From CAVRQM01 sp963756975 (GTDB lineage Bacteria > Pseudomonadota > Alphaproteobacteria > Acetobacterales > Acetobacteraceae), in assembly GCA_963756975.1 (NCBI GenBank), contig CAVWPS010000001.1, forward strand, positions 1 through 64,000: a stretch of 64,000 nt of DNA. The letters are read 5' to 3'. The number at the start of each line of letters is the position of its first letter. The stretch's first letter is position 1. Both the position numbers and the translations under genes were made by a program. The notes below the pieces were generated by a model. The model did not search any database, had not been told where the DNA came from, and worked only from the letters and a program-made list of their open reading frames with translations. Shown here one piece after another: positions 29,439-37,952 of this stretch.

Positions 29439-29621
29439 CTAGTAGCGCGGTCCGTAGTCCGGGCCGCGGTAGTAGTGATGATGACGGCGGTAGTAACGGT
29501 GGTGGTCGTAGTGGTGCCCGTAATATCCCCGGCCACGATCGTAGTAGCCCTGGGCATGGGCGGGGATTGTCGCCAATAAGGTCATCATCAGGCACGCCAG
29601 CACGGTCAAACGCTTAAACAC
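29439..29621 (-). CDS. Tiny exported His/Tyr-rich protein
   Basis: Sixty residues. A signal peptide (FKRLTVLACLMMTLLATIPAHA) is followed by a mature part of only about 37 residues made almost entirely of Tyr, His, Arg, Gly and Asp (GYYDRGRGYYGHHYDHHRYY...). Its stop lies three bases from the convergent eno stop. Function unknown; the His content suggests metal binding, but this is speculative. Reality is supported by the clean signal peptide and by the similar neighbour upstream. Confidence 0.6.
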   Translation of the reverse strand: MFKRLTVLACLMMTLLATIPAHAQGYYDRGRGYYGHHYDHHRYYRRHHHYYRGPDYGPRY

Positions 29622-29676
29622 AGTCAGTCTCCTATTTCGCTACCGTACGAACGCCGCAACCTGCGGTGTGTCGCAC

Positions 29677-29991
29677 TCAATAATCGGGCTGTCCGTAATA
29701 AGGCTGCGGGGCGTAATAGACCGGCGGCGGCGCGTAGTAGACTGGCGGCGGCGCGTAATAGCGGGCGCCGTAGCCAAAGAATCGCGGGTGCCAGTGATGG
29801 TGCCACGGCTCGCCGCCGCCATACCCGCCATGATCGCCCCAGCCGTGCCCACCCCAGCCGTGCCCGCCCCAGCCATGCTCGCCCCAGCCGTGGCCGTAGC
29901 CGCCATCCCAATCGGCCCGCGCCGGGGCGGCCGACAGGGCGAACACCGCCGCCATCGCCAGGCCAGCAAGCAAAGTAGAGCGTCGCCGCAT
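29677..29991 (-). CDS. Small exported Gly/His/Trp/Tyr-rich repeat protein
   Basis: 104 residues. Signal peptide RRRSTLLAGLAMAAVFALSAAPARA, then five-residue repeats of the form GHGWG/EHGWG/DHGGY, a central EPWHHHWHPRFFGYGARYY and two copies of YYAPPPV. The repeats correspond to tandem DNA repeats. It lies upstream of the other His/Tyr-rich gene on the same strand with a 55-base gap, so they are probably co-transcribed. The start is the ATG at 29991. Function unknown; possibly cell-surface or metal-binding. Confidence 0.65.
   Translation of the reverse strand: MRRRSTLLAGLAMAAVFALSAAPARADWDGGYGHGWGEHGWGGHGWGGHGWGDHGGYGGGEPWHHHWHPRFFGYGARYYAPPPVYYAPPPVYYAPQPYYGQPDY
29711..29761. repeat. 21-base tandem repeat coding for YYAPPPV
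   Basis: Two full units (29711-29731, 29732-29752) and a partial third differ at three positions. They encode the Tyr-Pro repeat of the small exported protein on the minus strand. Confidence 0.85.
29836..29895. repeat. Four 15-base tandem repeats coding for GHGWG-type units
   Basis: Units at 29836, 29851, 29866 and 29881 share CCCAGCC followed by RTG. They code for the Gly-His-Trp repeats of the small exported protein. Unit number may vary between strains. Confidence 0.85.
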
Positions 29992-30202
29992 CGTCGCCTC
30001 CCGTTCCCGGCACGACGCCGGGGCAGCGACGATCAAGACCCCGCCTTGTGTCCACCGTTGGGCGCGAATACGGCGAACCAGTCCGCTTCGTGCTGCTCCC
30101 GCGCCACACCCGGGCGGCATCGCGCAAATCACCGCTTTCCCCAGGTGCGCGGACCCGTCCCGTCCGCCATCATCGCGCTCACGTGGGCGGGAGTCTCGAA
30201 AC

Positions 30203-30532
30203 GTGGCGTTCAGGCGTGCGATCAAACGGAGGGCGAAGGCGGCGGTCGCTCCGGCCGTGTTCCTGCTGCTGGTGTCATACTTCTCCTGGCAGGCGACGCA
30301 GGGTCCGCGCGGCCTCGCGTCCAGCACGCAGCGCAACGCGGACATGATCGCGGCCCGTCAGGACCAGTTGCAGGCCGAAGCCGACCTCGCGGCGGTCGAA
30401 CGCCGGGTCGCGGCACTCCGCAACAACCGTCTCGATGCCGATGCGCTCGACGAACGGGCGCGCGCGATGCTGAACTTGTCCGACCCGGCCGACATCATCG
30501 TGCCGCTCAAAGGGTCCGAGCGGGTCTTCTGA
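30203..30532 (+). CDS. ftsB: Septum formation initiator, FtsB/DivIC family
   Basis: Small bitopic division protein, 109 residues: basic N-terminus (FRRAIKRRAK), one membrane segment at about 14-28 (PAVFLLLVSYFSWQA), then a coiled coil (residues about 45-75, MIAARQDQLQAEADLAAVERRVAALR) and the conserved end LDERARAMLNLSDPADIIV. It joins FtsL and FtsQ in the divisome. It starts with GTG 30203 with GGGAG upstream. The place between eno and pdhA is the usual one in alphaproteobacteria. The 211 bases upstream show no gene. Confidence 0.9.
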   Translation: MAFRRAIKRRAKAAVAPAVFLLLVSYFSWQATQGPRGLASSTQRNADMIAARQDQLQAEADLAAVERRVAALRNNRLDADALDERARAMLNLSDPADIIVPLKGSERVF

Positions 30533-30559
30533 CCGCTACCGCACTGCAACATAACGAAA

Positions 30560-30589
30560 AAGCGGCTCAGGGCGGCGCGCCCGCCGCTT
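30560..30589. terminator. Possible terminator or processing hairpin between ftsB and pdhA
   Basis: AAGCGGC and GCCGCTT enclose GGGCG-GCG-CGCCC, a nested two-part stem. No T-run follows, so read-through into pdhA is possible. Confidence 0.4.
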
Positions 30590-30657
30590 GCCGGACATTT
30601 GACGTGGCGCTACGTCGTCAGAGCGGCCAGGCTGGCCGCGCAACGGAGACGCACATC

Positions 30658-31701
30658 ATGGCCCAGGTCGAAACCCGCAAGCGCGGCAAGGCGGACGTTG
30701 CCGAGGCGACGACACCGGAGCCCGCGTCCAACTCGGCGCCGATGAGCCGGGCCGACATGCTGAAGGCCTACGAGATGATGCTGACGATCCGCCGGTTCGA
30801 GGAGCGGGCCGGGCAGATGTACGGCATGGGGCTGATCGGCGGGTTCTGCCACCTGTACATCGGCCAGGAGGCGGTCGTCGTCGGCATGCAGATGGCGTTG
30901 CAGCAGGGCGATCAGGTCATCACCAGCTACCGCGACCACGGCCACATGATCGCGACCGGCATGGAGCCGCGCGGCGTCATGGCGGAGCTGACCGGGCGCG
31001 CCACCGGCTACTCGCGCGGCAAGGGCGGGTCGATGCACATGTTCAGCAAGGACAAGCACTTCTACGGCGGTCACGGCATCGTCGGCGCGCAGGTCAGCAT
31101 CGGCACCGGGCTCGCGTTCGCGGACATGTACCGCGGCAACGACAACGTCGCGATCACCTATTTCGGCGAGGGTGCGAGCAACCAGGGCCAGGTGTTCGAG
31201 AGCTTCAACATCGCGGCCCTGATGAAGCTGCCCTGCGTCTACGTGATCGAGAACAACCGCTACGGCATGGGCACTTCGGTCGAGCGCGCGTCGGCGTCGC
31301 GCGACCTGTCGAAGAACGGGGCACCTTGGGGGATCAAGGGCGCGCAGGTCGACGGCATGGATGTCGCCGCCGTCCGCGCCGCCGCCCAGGTCGCGGTCGC
31401 CGCGTGCCGGGCGGGCGAGGGGCCGTATCTGCTGGAAGTTCAGACCTATCGCTACCGCGGCCACTCGATGTCCGACCCAGGCCGCTACCGCACCCGCGAC
31501 GAGATCGAGGCGATGCGCCAGAACCGCGACTGCATCGAGCAGGTTCGCCACAAGCTGGAGGCGGACGGCGTGGCCGAGGCCGACATCAAGACGATCGACG
31601 ACCGGGTGAAGGCGCTGATCGCGGACGCGGCGCAGTTCGCGCAGGACAGCCCGGAGCCGGATGCCGCCGAACTCTGGACCGACATCATGGTCGAGGCGTG
31701 A
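30658..31701 (+). CDS. pdhA: Pyruvate dehydrogenase E1 component, alpha subunit
   Basis: Thiamine-diphosphate subunit that decarboxylates pyruvate, 347 residues. RRFEERAGQMYGMGLIGGFCHLYIGQEA near 45-72, SYRDHGHMIATG near 102, GGKGGSMHMF near 122, the cofactor motif YFGEGASNQGQVFESFN near 165-180 and YRYRGHSMSDPG near 265. The first 30 residues are a charged linker. It is the first gene of a five-gene run for the complex and lipoyl cofactor. Confidence 0.97.
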   Translation: MAQVETRKRGKADVAEATTPEPASNSAPMSRADMLKAYEMMLTIRRFEERAGQMYGMGLIGGFCHLYIGQEAVVVGMQMALQQGDQVITSYRDHGHMIATGMEPRGVMAELTGRATGYSRGKGGSMHMFSKDKHFYGGHGIVGAQVSIGTGLAFADMYRGNDNVAITYFGEGASNQGQVFESFNIAALMKLPCVYVIENNRYGMGTSVERASASRDLSKNGAPWGIKGAQVDGMDVAAVRAAAQVAVAACRAGEGPYLLEVQTYRYRGHSMSDPGRYRTRDEIEAMRQNRDCIEQVRHKLEADGVAEADIKTIDDRVKALIADAAQFAQDSPEPDAAELWTDIMVEA

Positions 31702-31706
31702 ACGAC

Positions 31707-33065
31707 ATGACTCAGATCCTGATGCCCGCGCTGTCGCCCACGATGACCGAGGGCAAGCTCTCGCGCTGGCTGAAAAAGGTCGGCGACGAGATCCATGCGG
31801 GCGACGTGATCGCCGAGATCGAGACCGACAAGGCGACCATGGAGGTCGAGGCGGTCGACGAGGGCAAGCTGTCGCGCATCCTGATCGACGAGGGCACCGA
31901 TGGCGTCGCCGTCAACACGCCGATCGCCGAGATCGGCGGGTCCGCGAACGGCCATGACGCGGCACCGGCGCCCGCGCCCGTTGCGAAGGCCGAGCCGGCC
32001 GTTGCGCGCGCTCCGGAAGCGACTCAGGCGGAACGGTTGCCGCCACAGGCCACCAGCCCGGAGCCGGAAAAGGCGTGGGGCGCGACCAAGCCGACCACCG
32101 TGCGCGAGGCGCTGCGCGACGCGATGGCCGAGGAGATGCGCCTCGACAAGGACGTGTTCCTGATCGGCGAGGAGGTCGCCCAGTACCAGGGCGCCTACAA
32201 GATCAGCCAGGGCCTGCTGGAGGAGTTCGGCGAGAAGCGCGTGATCGACACGCCCATCACCGAGCATGGCTTTACCGGCATGGCGGTCGGCGCGGCGATG
32301 ACGGGGCTGCGGCCGATCGTCGAGTTCATGACGTTTAACTTCGCCATGCAAGCCATTGACCAGATTATCAACTCGGCCGCGAAGACGCTGTATATGTCGG
32401 GCGGCCAGATGGGCTGCCCGATCGTGTTCCGCGGCCCGAACGGTGCGGCAAGCCGCGTCGCCGCGCAGCACAGCCAGTGCTACGCGAGCTGGTACGCGCA
32501 CTGCCCGGGCCTGAAGGTCGTGGCCCCCTGGTCGTCGGCCGACGCGAAGGGCCTGTTGCGCGCGGCGATCCGCGACCCGAACCCGGTCATCTTTCTCGAA
32601 AACGAAATCCTGTACGGGCAAACGTTCGAGTGCCCGACCGACCCCGACTTCGTCCTGCCGATCGGCAAGGCGAAGGTCGAGCGGGTGGGTGAGGACGTCA
32701 CCATCGTCGCGTTCTCGATCATGGTCGGCGTCGCGTTGAAGGCGGCCGATGCGCTGGCCGAACTCGGCATCAGTGCGGAGGTGATCAACCTGCGCTCGCT
32801 CCGGCCGCTCGACACGGACACGGTGGTCGCCAGCGTCAAGAAGACCAGCCGGCTCGTGACGGTCGAGGAAGGCTGGCCGTTCGCCGGCATCGGGGCCGAG
32901 ATCGCGATGCAGATGATGGAGCATTGCTTCGACTGGCTCGATGCGCCGCCGGTCCGCGTCTACGGCCTCGACGTGCCGCTGCCGTATGCGGCGAACCTCG
33001 AGAAGCTGGCGTTGCCGCAGCCGGATTGGGTCGTGGACGCCGCCCGCAAGATCGTGGGGCGCTGA
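31707..33065 (+). CDS. pdhB: Pyruvate dehydrogenase E1 component, beta subunit, with lipoyl domain
   Basis: 452 residues. Residues 1-80 are a lipoyl domain with the acceptor Lys in EIETDKATMEVEAV, then an Ala/Pro linker, then the E1-beta domain (TVREALRDAMAEEM, FLIGEEVAQYQGAYKISQGLL, DTPITEHGFTGMAVGAAMTG). An N-terminal lipoyl domain on E1-beta is typical of alphaproteobacteria. Together with the single domain on E2 it gives the complex two lipoylated chains. Spacing to pdhA is five bases. Confidence 0.97.
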   Translation: MTQILMPALSPTMTEGKLSRWLKKVGDEIHAGDVIAEIETDKATMEVEAVDEGKLSRILIDEGTDGVAVNTPIAEIGGSANGHDAAPAPAPVAKAEPAVARAPEATQAERLPPQATSPEPEKAWGATKPTTVREALRDAMAEEMRLDKDVFLIGEEVAQYQGAYKISQGLLEEFGEKRVIDTPITEHGFTGMAVGAAMTGLRPIVEFMTFNFAMQAIDQIINSAAKTLYMSGGQMGCPIVFRGPNGAASRVAAQHSQCYASWYAHCPGLKVVAPWSSADAKGLLRAAIRDPNPVIFLENEILYGQTFECPTDPDFVLPIGKAKVERVGEDVTIVAFSIMVGVALKAADALAELGISAEVINLRSLRPLDTDTVVASVKKTSRLVTVEEGWPFAGIGAEIAMQMMEHCFDWLDAPPVRVYGLDVPLPYAANLEKLALPQPDWVVDAARKIVGR

Positions 33066-33068
33066 CCG

Positions 33069-34376
33069 ATGGCGACCAACATCCTGATGCCGGCGCTGTC
33101 GCCCACGATGACCGAGGGCACGCTCGCGAAATGGCTGAAGAAGGAAGGCGACACGATCCGCGCCGGCGACGTGATCGCCGAGATCGAGACCGACAAGGCG
33201 ACCATGGAGGTCGAGGCGGTCGACGAGGGCACGATCGGCCGCATCCTGGTGCCCGAGGGCACGGCCAACGTCGCGGTCAACGCGCCGATCGCGGTGCTGG
33301 TCGAGGATAACGAGGACGCCGTGCCGACGCAGGATGCGGCCACCGTCAAGACGATCCCGCCCGCCATCGCGCCCATGCCGGCCGCACCCGCGCCGGTCGC
33401 GGCTGCTTCGGCTCCGAAGGCCAACGGCCATGCTTCGGGTGAGCGCGTGTTCGCGTCCCCGCTCGCGCGCAGGATCGCGGGCGAGGCGGGGATCGAGCTG
33501 TCGGGCATTGCCGGCTCCGGCCCGAACGGCCGCATCGTTCGCGCCGATGTCGAGGCCGCGCGGGGTAAGCCGTCGGCCAAGCCGCAGGCCGAGGATGTGG
33601 TCGCACCCGTGACCGCGCCGCCGGATGTGGAGCGCGCGGCGGCCGCGCCGAGGCCCGCGCCGGTCGTGAAGATCACGGCACCGCACACGCTCGTGCCGAT
33701 GACGTCGATGCGCAAGGTGATCGCCCGCCGGCTGGCCGAGGCCAAGCAGACGGTGCCGCATTTCTATGTTTCCATGGACATAGAGCTCGACGCCCTGCTG
33801 AAGCTTCGGGCCGATCTGAATGGCCGCAGCCCGAAGGACGGGGCCGGCGCGTTCAAATTGTCCGTCAACGATTTGATCATCAAGGCCGCCGCCACCACAT
33901 TGCGGCGGGTGCCCAAAGTGAACGCAAGCCTGGTCGGCGACGATGTCGCGTACTACGACGACGTGGACATCTCGGTCGCCGTCTCGATCCCGGACGGGCT
34001 GATCACGCCGATCATCCGCCATGCCGACCGCAAGGGGCTGTCCGCGATCAGCAATGAAATGAAGGACTTGGCGGGTCGCGCCAAGGCCGGGAAGCTGAAG
34101 CCGGAAGAATTCCAGGGCGGCGGCTTCTCGATCTCCAACATGGGCATGTTCGGCGTGACCTCGTTCGCCGCCATCATCAACCCGCCGCAGTCGGCGATCC
34201 TGGCCGTCGCCGCCGGGCAGCCGCGTGCCGTGGTGCACGACGGCGCGCTCGCGGTCGCGACGGTGATGACCTGCACGTTGTCGGTCGATCATCGCGTGGT
34301 CGACGGCGCGCTCGGGGCGGAATGGATCGCGGAGTTCAAACGCGTGGTCGAGGACCCGCTGAGTTTGATGCTGTGA
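33069..34376 (+). CDS. pdhC: Dihydrolipoyl acetyltransferase, E2 of pyruvate dehydrogenase
   Basis: Core of the complex, 435 residues. One lipoyl domain (Lys in EIETDKATMEVEAV, residues about 1-80), an Ala/Pro linker, the peripheral-subunit-binding domain at about 128-165 (ASPLARRIAGEAGIELSGI...GPNGRI) and the catalytic domain ending with the His-x3-Asp-Gly active site in LSVDHRVVDGALGAEW. The lipoyl segments of pdhB and pdhC are nearly identical at DNA level around the acceptor Lys. It follows pdhB by three bases. Confidence 0.97.
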   Translation: MATNILMPALSPTMTEGTLAKWLKKEGDTIRAGDVIAEIETDKATMEVEAVDEGTIGRILVPEGTANVAVNAPIAVLVEDNEDAVPTQDAATVKTIPPAIAPMPAAPAPVAAASAPKANGHASGERVFASPLARRIAGEAGIELSGIAGSGPNGRIVRADVEAARGKPSAKPQAEDVVAPVTAPPDVERAAAAPRPAPVVKITAPHTLVPMTSMRKVIARRLAEAKQTVPHFYVSMDIELDALLKLRADLNGRSPKDGAGAFKLSVNDLIIKAAATTLRRVPKVNASLVGDDVAYYDDVDISVAVSIPDGLITPIIRHADRKGLSAISNEMKDLAGRAKAGKLKPEEFQGGGFSISNMGMFGVTSFAAIINPPQSAILAVAAGQPRAVVHDGALAVATVMTCTLSVDHRVVDGALGAEWIAEFKRVVEDPLSLML

Positions 34377-35785
34377 GCGGCACGACCCAGACTTTCGACC
34401 TGATCGTCATCGGCGGCGGTCCCGGCGGCTACGTGGCCGCGATCCGGGCGGCGCAACTCGGCATGAAGGCGGCCGTGGTCGAGCGCGAGAACCTCGGCGG
34501 CGTGTGCCTCAACTGGGGCTGCATTCCGACGAAAGCGCTGCTCCGGAGCAGCGAAATCAATCACTTGCTGCACAATCTTGGCGAGTTCGGGTTTTCCGCG
34601 GACAACGTGACGTTCGATCTCGCGAAGATCGTGAAGCGGTCGCGCTCGGTCGCCAAACAGCTCGCGTCCGGCGTCGGCCATTTGCTGAAGAAGAACAAGG
34701 TCAGCACGTTCGAGGGCACGGCGAAGCTCGCGGGCAAGGACGGCGAGCTCCGAAAAGTGTCGGTCGAGGGCAAGACCCCGGTCACGCTGACGGCCAAGCA
34801 CGTCATCATCGCCACCGGTGCCCGCGCACGGCAGTTGCCGGGCATGGAGGCGGACGGGACGCTGATCTGGGCGTATCGCGAGGCGATGGTGCCGCCGTCG
34901 ATGCCGAAATCGCTGCTCGTGATCGGCTCGGGCGCGATCGGGATCGAGTTCGCGAGCTTCTACCGCAACATGGGCGCCGAGGTCACCGTGGTCGAGGTGA
35001 TGGACCGCGTGCTGCCGGTGGAAGACACCGAGATCAGCGCGTTCGCTCGCAAGCAGTTCGAGAAGCAGGGGATGCGCATCCTCACCGAGACGACGGTGAA
35101 GGCGGTCGAGAAACTGGCCGACAGCGTGCGCGTGACCATCGAGAACAAGGGAAAGCCGGAGACGATCGAGGTGTCTCGCGTCATCTCGGCGGTCGGCATC
35201 GTCGGCAATGTCGAGGATCTCGGGCTCGAAGGCACCGGGGTGAAGGTCGACCGGACGCACATCCTGATCGACGAGTTCTGCCGCACCGGCGAGCCGGGCG
35301 TCTATGCGATCGGCGACGTGTGCGGGGCACCCTGGCTGGCCCACAAGGCGAGCCATGAGGGTGTCGTGTGCGTCGAGAAGATCGCGGGCGTGCCGGACGT
35401 CCACCCGATCGACTGGAGCAACATCCCCGGCTGCACGTATTGCCGGCCGCAGGTGGCGTCGGTCGGGCTGACCGAGGCGCGGGCGAAGGCGGACGGCTAC
35501 GACATCCGCGTCGGCCGCTTCCCGTTCATCGGCAACGGCAAGGCGATCGCCATGGGCGAGCCGGAGGGCATGGTCAAAGTCGTGTTCGACCGTAAGACCG
35601 GCGCGTTGCTGGGTGCCCACATGATCGGTGCCGAGGTGACCGAGATGATCCAGGGCTACGCGATCGCGCGCACGCTGGAGACGACCGAGGTCGAGCTGAT
35701 GCACACCGTGTTCCCGCACCCGACGGTGAGCGAGACGATGCATGAGGCCGTGCTTGACGCGTACGGACGCACGATCCACTTCTGA
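34373..35785 (+). CDS. lpdA: Dihydrolipoamide dehydrogenase, E3
   Basis: FAD/NAD flavoprotein that reoxidises lipoamide, 470 residues. FDLIVIGGGPGGYVAAIRAAQLG at the N-terminus, redox pair in GGVCLNWGCIPTKALL near 43-58, NAD-binding SLLVIGSGAIGIEF near 180, AIGDVCGAPWLAHKA near 310 and the C-terminal HTVFPHPTVSE with the catalytic His-Glu. It starts with GTG overlapping the pdhC stop. Confidence 0.97.
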   Translation: MSGTTQTFDLIVIGGGPGGYVAAIRAAQLGMKAAVVERENLGGVCLNWGCIPTKALLRSSEINHLLHNLGEFGFSADNVTFDLAKIVKRSRSVAKQLASGVGHLLKKNKVSTFEGTAKLAGKDGELRKVSVEGKTPVTLTAKHVIIATGARARQLPGMEADGTLIWAYREAMVPPSMPKSLLVIGSGAIGIEFASFYRNMGAEVTVVEVMDRVLPVEDTEISAFARKQFEKQGMRILTETTVKAVEKLADSVRVTIENKGKPETIEVSRVISAVGIVGNVEDLGLEGTGVKVDRTHILIDEFCRTGEPGVYAIGDVCGAPWLAHKASHEGVVCVEKIAGVPDVHPIDWSNIPGCTYCRPQVASVGLTEARAKADGYDIRVGRFPFIGNGKAIAMGEPEGMVKVVFDRKTGALLGAHMIGAEVTEMIQGYAIARTLETTEVELMHTVFPHPTVSETMHEAVLDAYGRTIHF

Positions 35786-35789
35786 TCGC

Positions 35790-36776
35790 GTGCAAAGTAC
35801 AGTTCCGAACCGGCTGACCGTCGACCACCGGATCGGCGCCGCGCGCCACCCGGAGAAGGCCGCGCGCCCCGATGCGCCCGTGGTCGCCAAACCGGCGTGG
35901 ATCCGGGTGAAAGCCCCGACCCACCCGGTCTACCACGAGACCCGCGCCCTGATGCGTGAGGCTCGGCTGGTGACGGTGTGCGAGGAGGCGGCTTGCCCCA
36001 ACATCGGCGAGTGCTGGTCGAAGCGGCACGCGACGATGATGGTCATGGGCGACACCTGCACGCGCGCCTGCGGGTTCTGCAACGTGGCCACGGGCGTGCC
36101 CCGGCCGCTCGATGCCGATGAGCCGGCGCGGGTGGGCGACGCGGTCGCGAAACTCGGGCTGCGGCACGTCGTCATCACCTCGGTCGACCGCGACGACCTG
36201 CGCGACGGCGGGGCGGCGCATATCGCGGCGGTGATCCGGGCCATTCGCGCCGCCGCACCCGAGACGACGATCGAGGTGCTGACGCCGGACTTCCTGCGCA
36301 AGGCGGGTGCGGTCGAGACGGTGGTCGCGGCGCGGCCGGACGTGTTCAACCACAACCTCGAAACGGTGCCCCGGCTGTATCCGGCGATCCGGCCGGGTGC
36401 GCGCTACTACCAGTCGTTGCGGCTGCTCGATCAGGTGAAACAGCTCGATCCGACGATCTTCACCAAGTCCGGGTTGATGGTCGGGCTCGGCGAAGCGAAA
36501 GGCGAGATCGTGCAGGTGATGGACGATTTGCGGATCGCCGACGTCGATTTCCTGACGCTCGGCCAATACCTCCAGCCGACGCCGAAGCATGCGGCGCTGG
36601 CCGAATACGTGACCCCGGACGCGTTCGCCGATTACGCGGCGACGGCGCGCGGGCGCGGCTTCCTGATGGTGTCGGCGACGCCGCTGACCCGCAGCAGCTA
36701 CCATGCCGACGAGGATTTCGCGGCGTTGCGCGACGCGCGGGCCGCCATGCTGTCGCGTTCGCGCGCGGTCGCTTAG
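35790..36776 (+). CDS. lipA: Lipoyl synthase
   Basis: Radical-SAM enzyme that inserts the two sulfurs of the lipoyl cofactor, 328 residues. Auxiliary cluster motif CEEAACPNIGEC near 76-87, radical-SAM motif CTRACGFC near 103-110, plus ATFMVMGD-type MMVMGDTC, ITSVDRDDLRDGG and GLMVGLGE. The start is GTG 35790, five bases after lpdA. It supplies lipoyl groups to the pdhB and pdhC domains encoded just upstream. Confidence 0.97.
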   Translation: MQSTVPNRLTVDHRIGAARHPEKAARPDAPVVAKPAWIRVKAPTHPVYHETRALMREARLVTVCEEAACPNIGECWSKRHATMMVMGDTCTRACGFCNVATGVPRPLDADEPARVGDAVAKLGLRHVVITSVDRDDLRDGGAAHIAAVIRAIRAAAPETTIEVLTPDFLRKAGAVETVVAARPDVFNHNLETVPRLYPAIRPGARYYQSLRLLDQVKQLDPTIFTKSGLMVGLGEAKGEIVQVMDDLRIADVDFLTLGQYLQPTPKHAALAEYVTPDAFADYAATARGRGFLMVSATPLTRSSYHADEDFAALRDARAAMLSRSRAVA

Positions 36777-36777
36777 C

Positions 36778-37308
36778 ATGCCGACCCATGCCGAAAGCCG
36801 GGTGGTGCCGTACCGCCCGGATCAGATGTTCGCCCTGGTCGCCGATGTCGGCAAATACCCGGACTTCCTGCCGTGGTGCGTCGGGTCGAAGGTCCGCAGC
36901 CGCTCGCCGTCCGAGGAGGTCGCCGACCTCACGATCGGCTTCGGCCCGTTCCGCGAGAGTTTTACCAGCCGCGTCGAGTTGACGCCGCACAGCCTGGTTC
37001 GTGTCCGATATGAAAACGGTCCGTTCCGGTATCTGAACAATCAGTGGTCGTTCACCCCGGACCAGAACGGCTGCAAGGTCGCGTTCTTCGTCGAGTTCGA
37101 GTTCAAGTCGCGCCTGCTGCAATCGGCCATCGGCGTCGTGTTCAACGAGGCGGTCAAGCGGATGGTCAACGCTTTCCTCAAGCGGGCGCGCGATGTTTAC
37201 GGACCGCCGGTCGCGACCGTCGGCGTGGTTCCGCCGCCGCCGCGCCCGACGAGCGCCAAGAACGTCGAGAGCGCCGCGACATCCATGCCACCGCGCGCGC
37301 TATCCTGA
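36778..37308 (+). CDS. COQ10/RatA-like START-fold protein
   Basis: 176 residues, polyketide-cyclase/START fold of the COQ10 group: YRPDQMFALVADVGKYPDFLPWCVGSKV at 12-40, SFTSRVELTP, YENGPFRYLNNQWSF and the C-terminal helix FNEAVKRMVNAFLKRARDVYG. In mitochondria and alphaproteobacteria this family binds ubiquinone; the same family is annotated RatA in enterobacteria. It follows lipA by one base, a common alphaproteobacterial arrangement. The last 30 residues are a Pro/Ser tail. Confidence 0.85.
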   Translation: MPTHAESRVVPYRPDQMFALVADVGKYPDFLPWCVGSKVRSRSPSEEVADLTIGFGPFRESFTSRVELTPHSLVRVRYENGPFRYLNNQWSFTPDQNGCKVAFFVEFEFKSRLLQSAIGVVFNEAVKRMVNAFLKRARDVYGPPVATVGVVPPPPRPTSAKNVESAATSMPPRALS

Positions 37309-37323
37309 CGTCAAAATACGAAA

Positions 37324-37403
37324 CGTTACGATAGAGTGCGTTACGCGGCTTGCGGCGCTCGCCCGGTCGGCCTAGAGCGCGGCTGAGGGCCGTTTAGCGG
37401 CCC
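37324..37403. promoter_or_regulatory. Direct repeats and hairpin upstream of the EF-hand gene
   Basis: CGTTACG occurs at 37324-37330 and 37339-37345, 15 bases apart. Further on, GGGCCG-TTTAG-CGGCCC (37387-37403) is a perfect 6-base-pair hairpin 24 bases before the ATG. The stretch is AT-richer than its surroundings, which fits a promoter or leader region. Function is inferred from position only. Confidence 0.3.
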
Positions 37404-37427
37404 GATGGCGTCCTTCAGGAGATTGAT

Positions 37428-37943
37428 ATGCGTTTGACCCTTTCCGCGATGAGCCTGCCGGCGCTCGCCCTCGGCGCGTTGATGATGCAGGCGACCCCGG
37501 TGTTCGCGCAGGCCGCCGCGCCGACGACCGGCCCGTCCAACCCGCCGGCGAATTCGGCCCCGGTCACCACGCCGAGCCCGGCCAACAACGGCCTGCCGTC
37601 CGCCGCCCCGTCGGCCACGGCGCCGTCGATGAGCGCGCCCGCCACGGGGACCACGACGAAGACCACGCACCGCATGTCGATGGACGCGCGCTTCAAGGCC
37701 GCCAACACCACCAACGACGGCAACCTGACGCTCGATCAGGCGAAGGCCGCGAACTGGTCGTATGTGACGACCCACTTCACGGCGATCGACAAGGGCGGCA
37801 AGGGCTACGTGACGATGGCCGACATCCAGTCGTTCGCGAAGGCGCGGCGGGCGGCCCGCCATCACGCGACGACGCACGCGGTTCCGACCGGGGCGCCGAA
37901 CCCGGCCGCCGCGACCAACCCGCCGCCGATGAGCCCGCAATAA
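37428..37943 (+). CDS. Exported EF-hand-like protein
   Basis: 171 residues. Signal peptide of about 28 residues ending VFAQA, a Pro/Ser/Thr/Ala-rich low-complexity stretch (about 29-80), then two degenerate calcium-loop motifs: NTTNDGNLTLDQA near 90 and DKGGKGYVTMADI near 115, followed by a basic helix. The loop aspartates are partly replaced (N-T-T-N-D-G-N), so calcium binding would be weak. GGAG lies eight bases before the ATG. Periplasmic; role unknown. Confidence 0.7.
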   Translation: MRLTLSAMSLPALALGALMMQATPVFAQAAAPTTGPSNPPANSAPVTTPSPANNGLPSAAPSATAPSMSAPATGTTTKTTHRMSMDARFKAANTTNDGNLTLDQAKAANWSYVTTHFTAIDKGGKGYVTMADIQSFAKARRAARHHATTHAVPTGAPNPAAATNPPPMSPQ

Positions 37944-37952
37944 CCGAAACGG

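Noticed and set aside
29836..29895. CRISPR-like array
   Set aside because: The 15-base units are contiguous with no spacers and encode a protein repeat.
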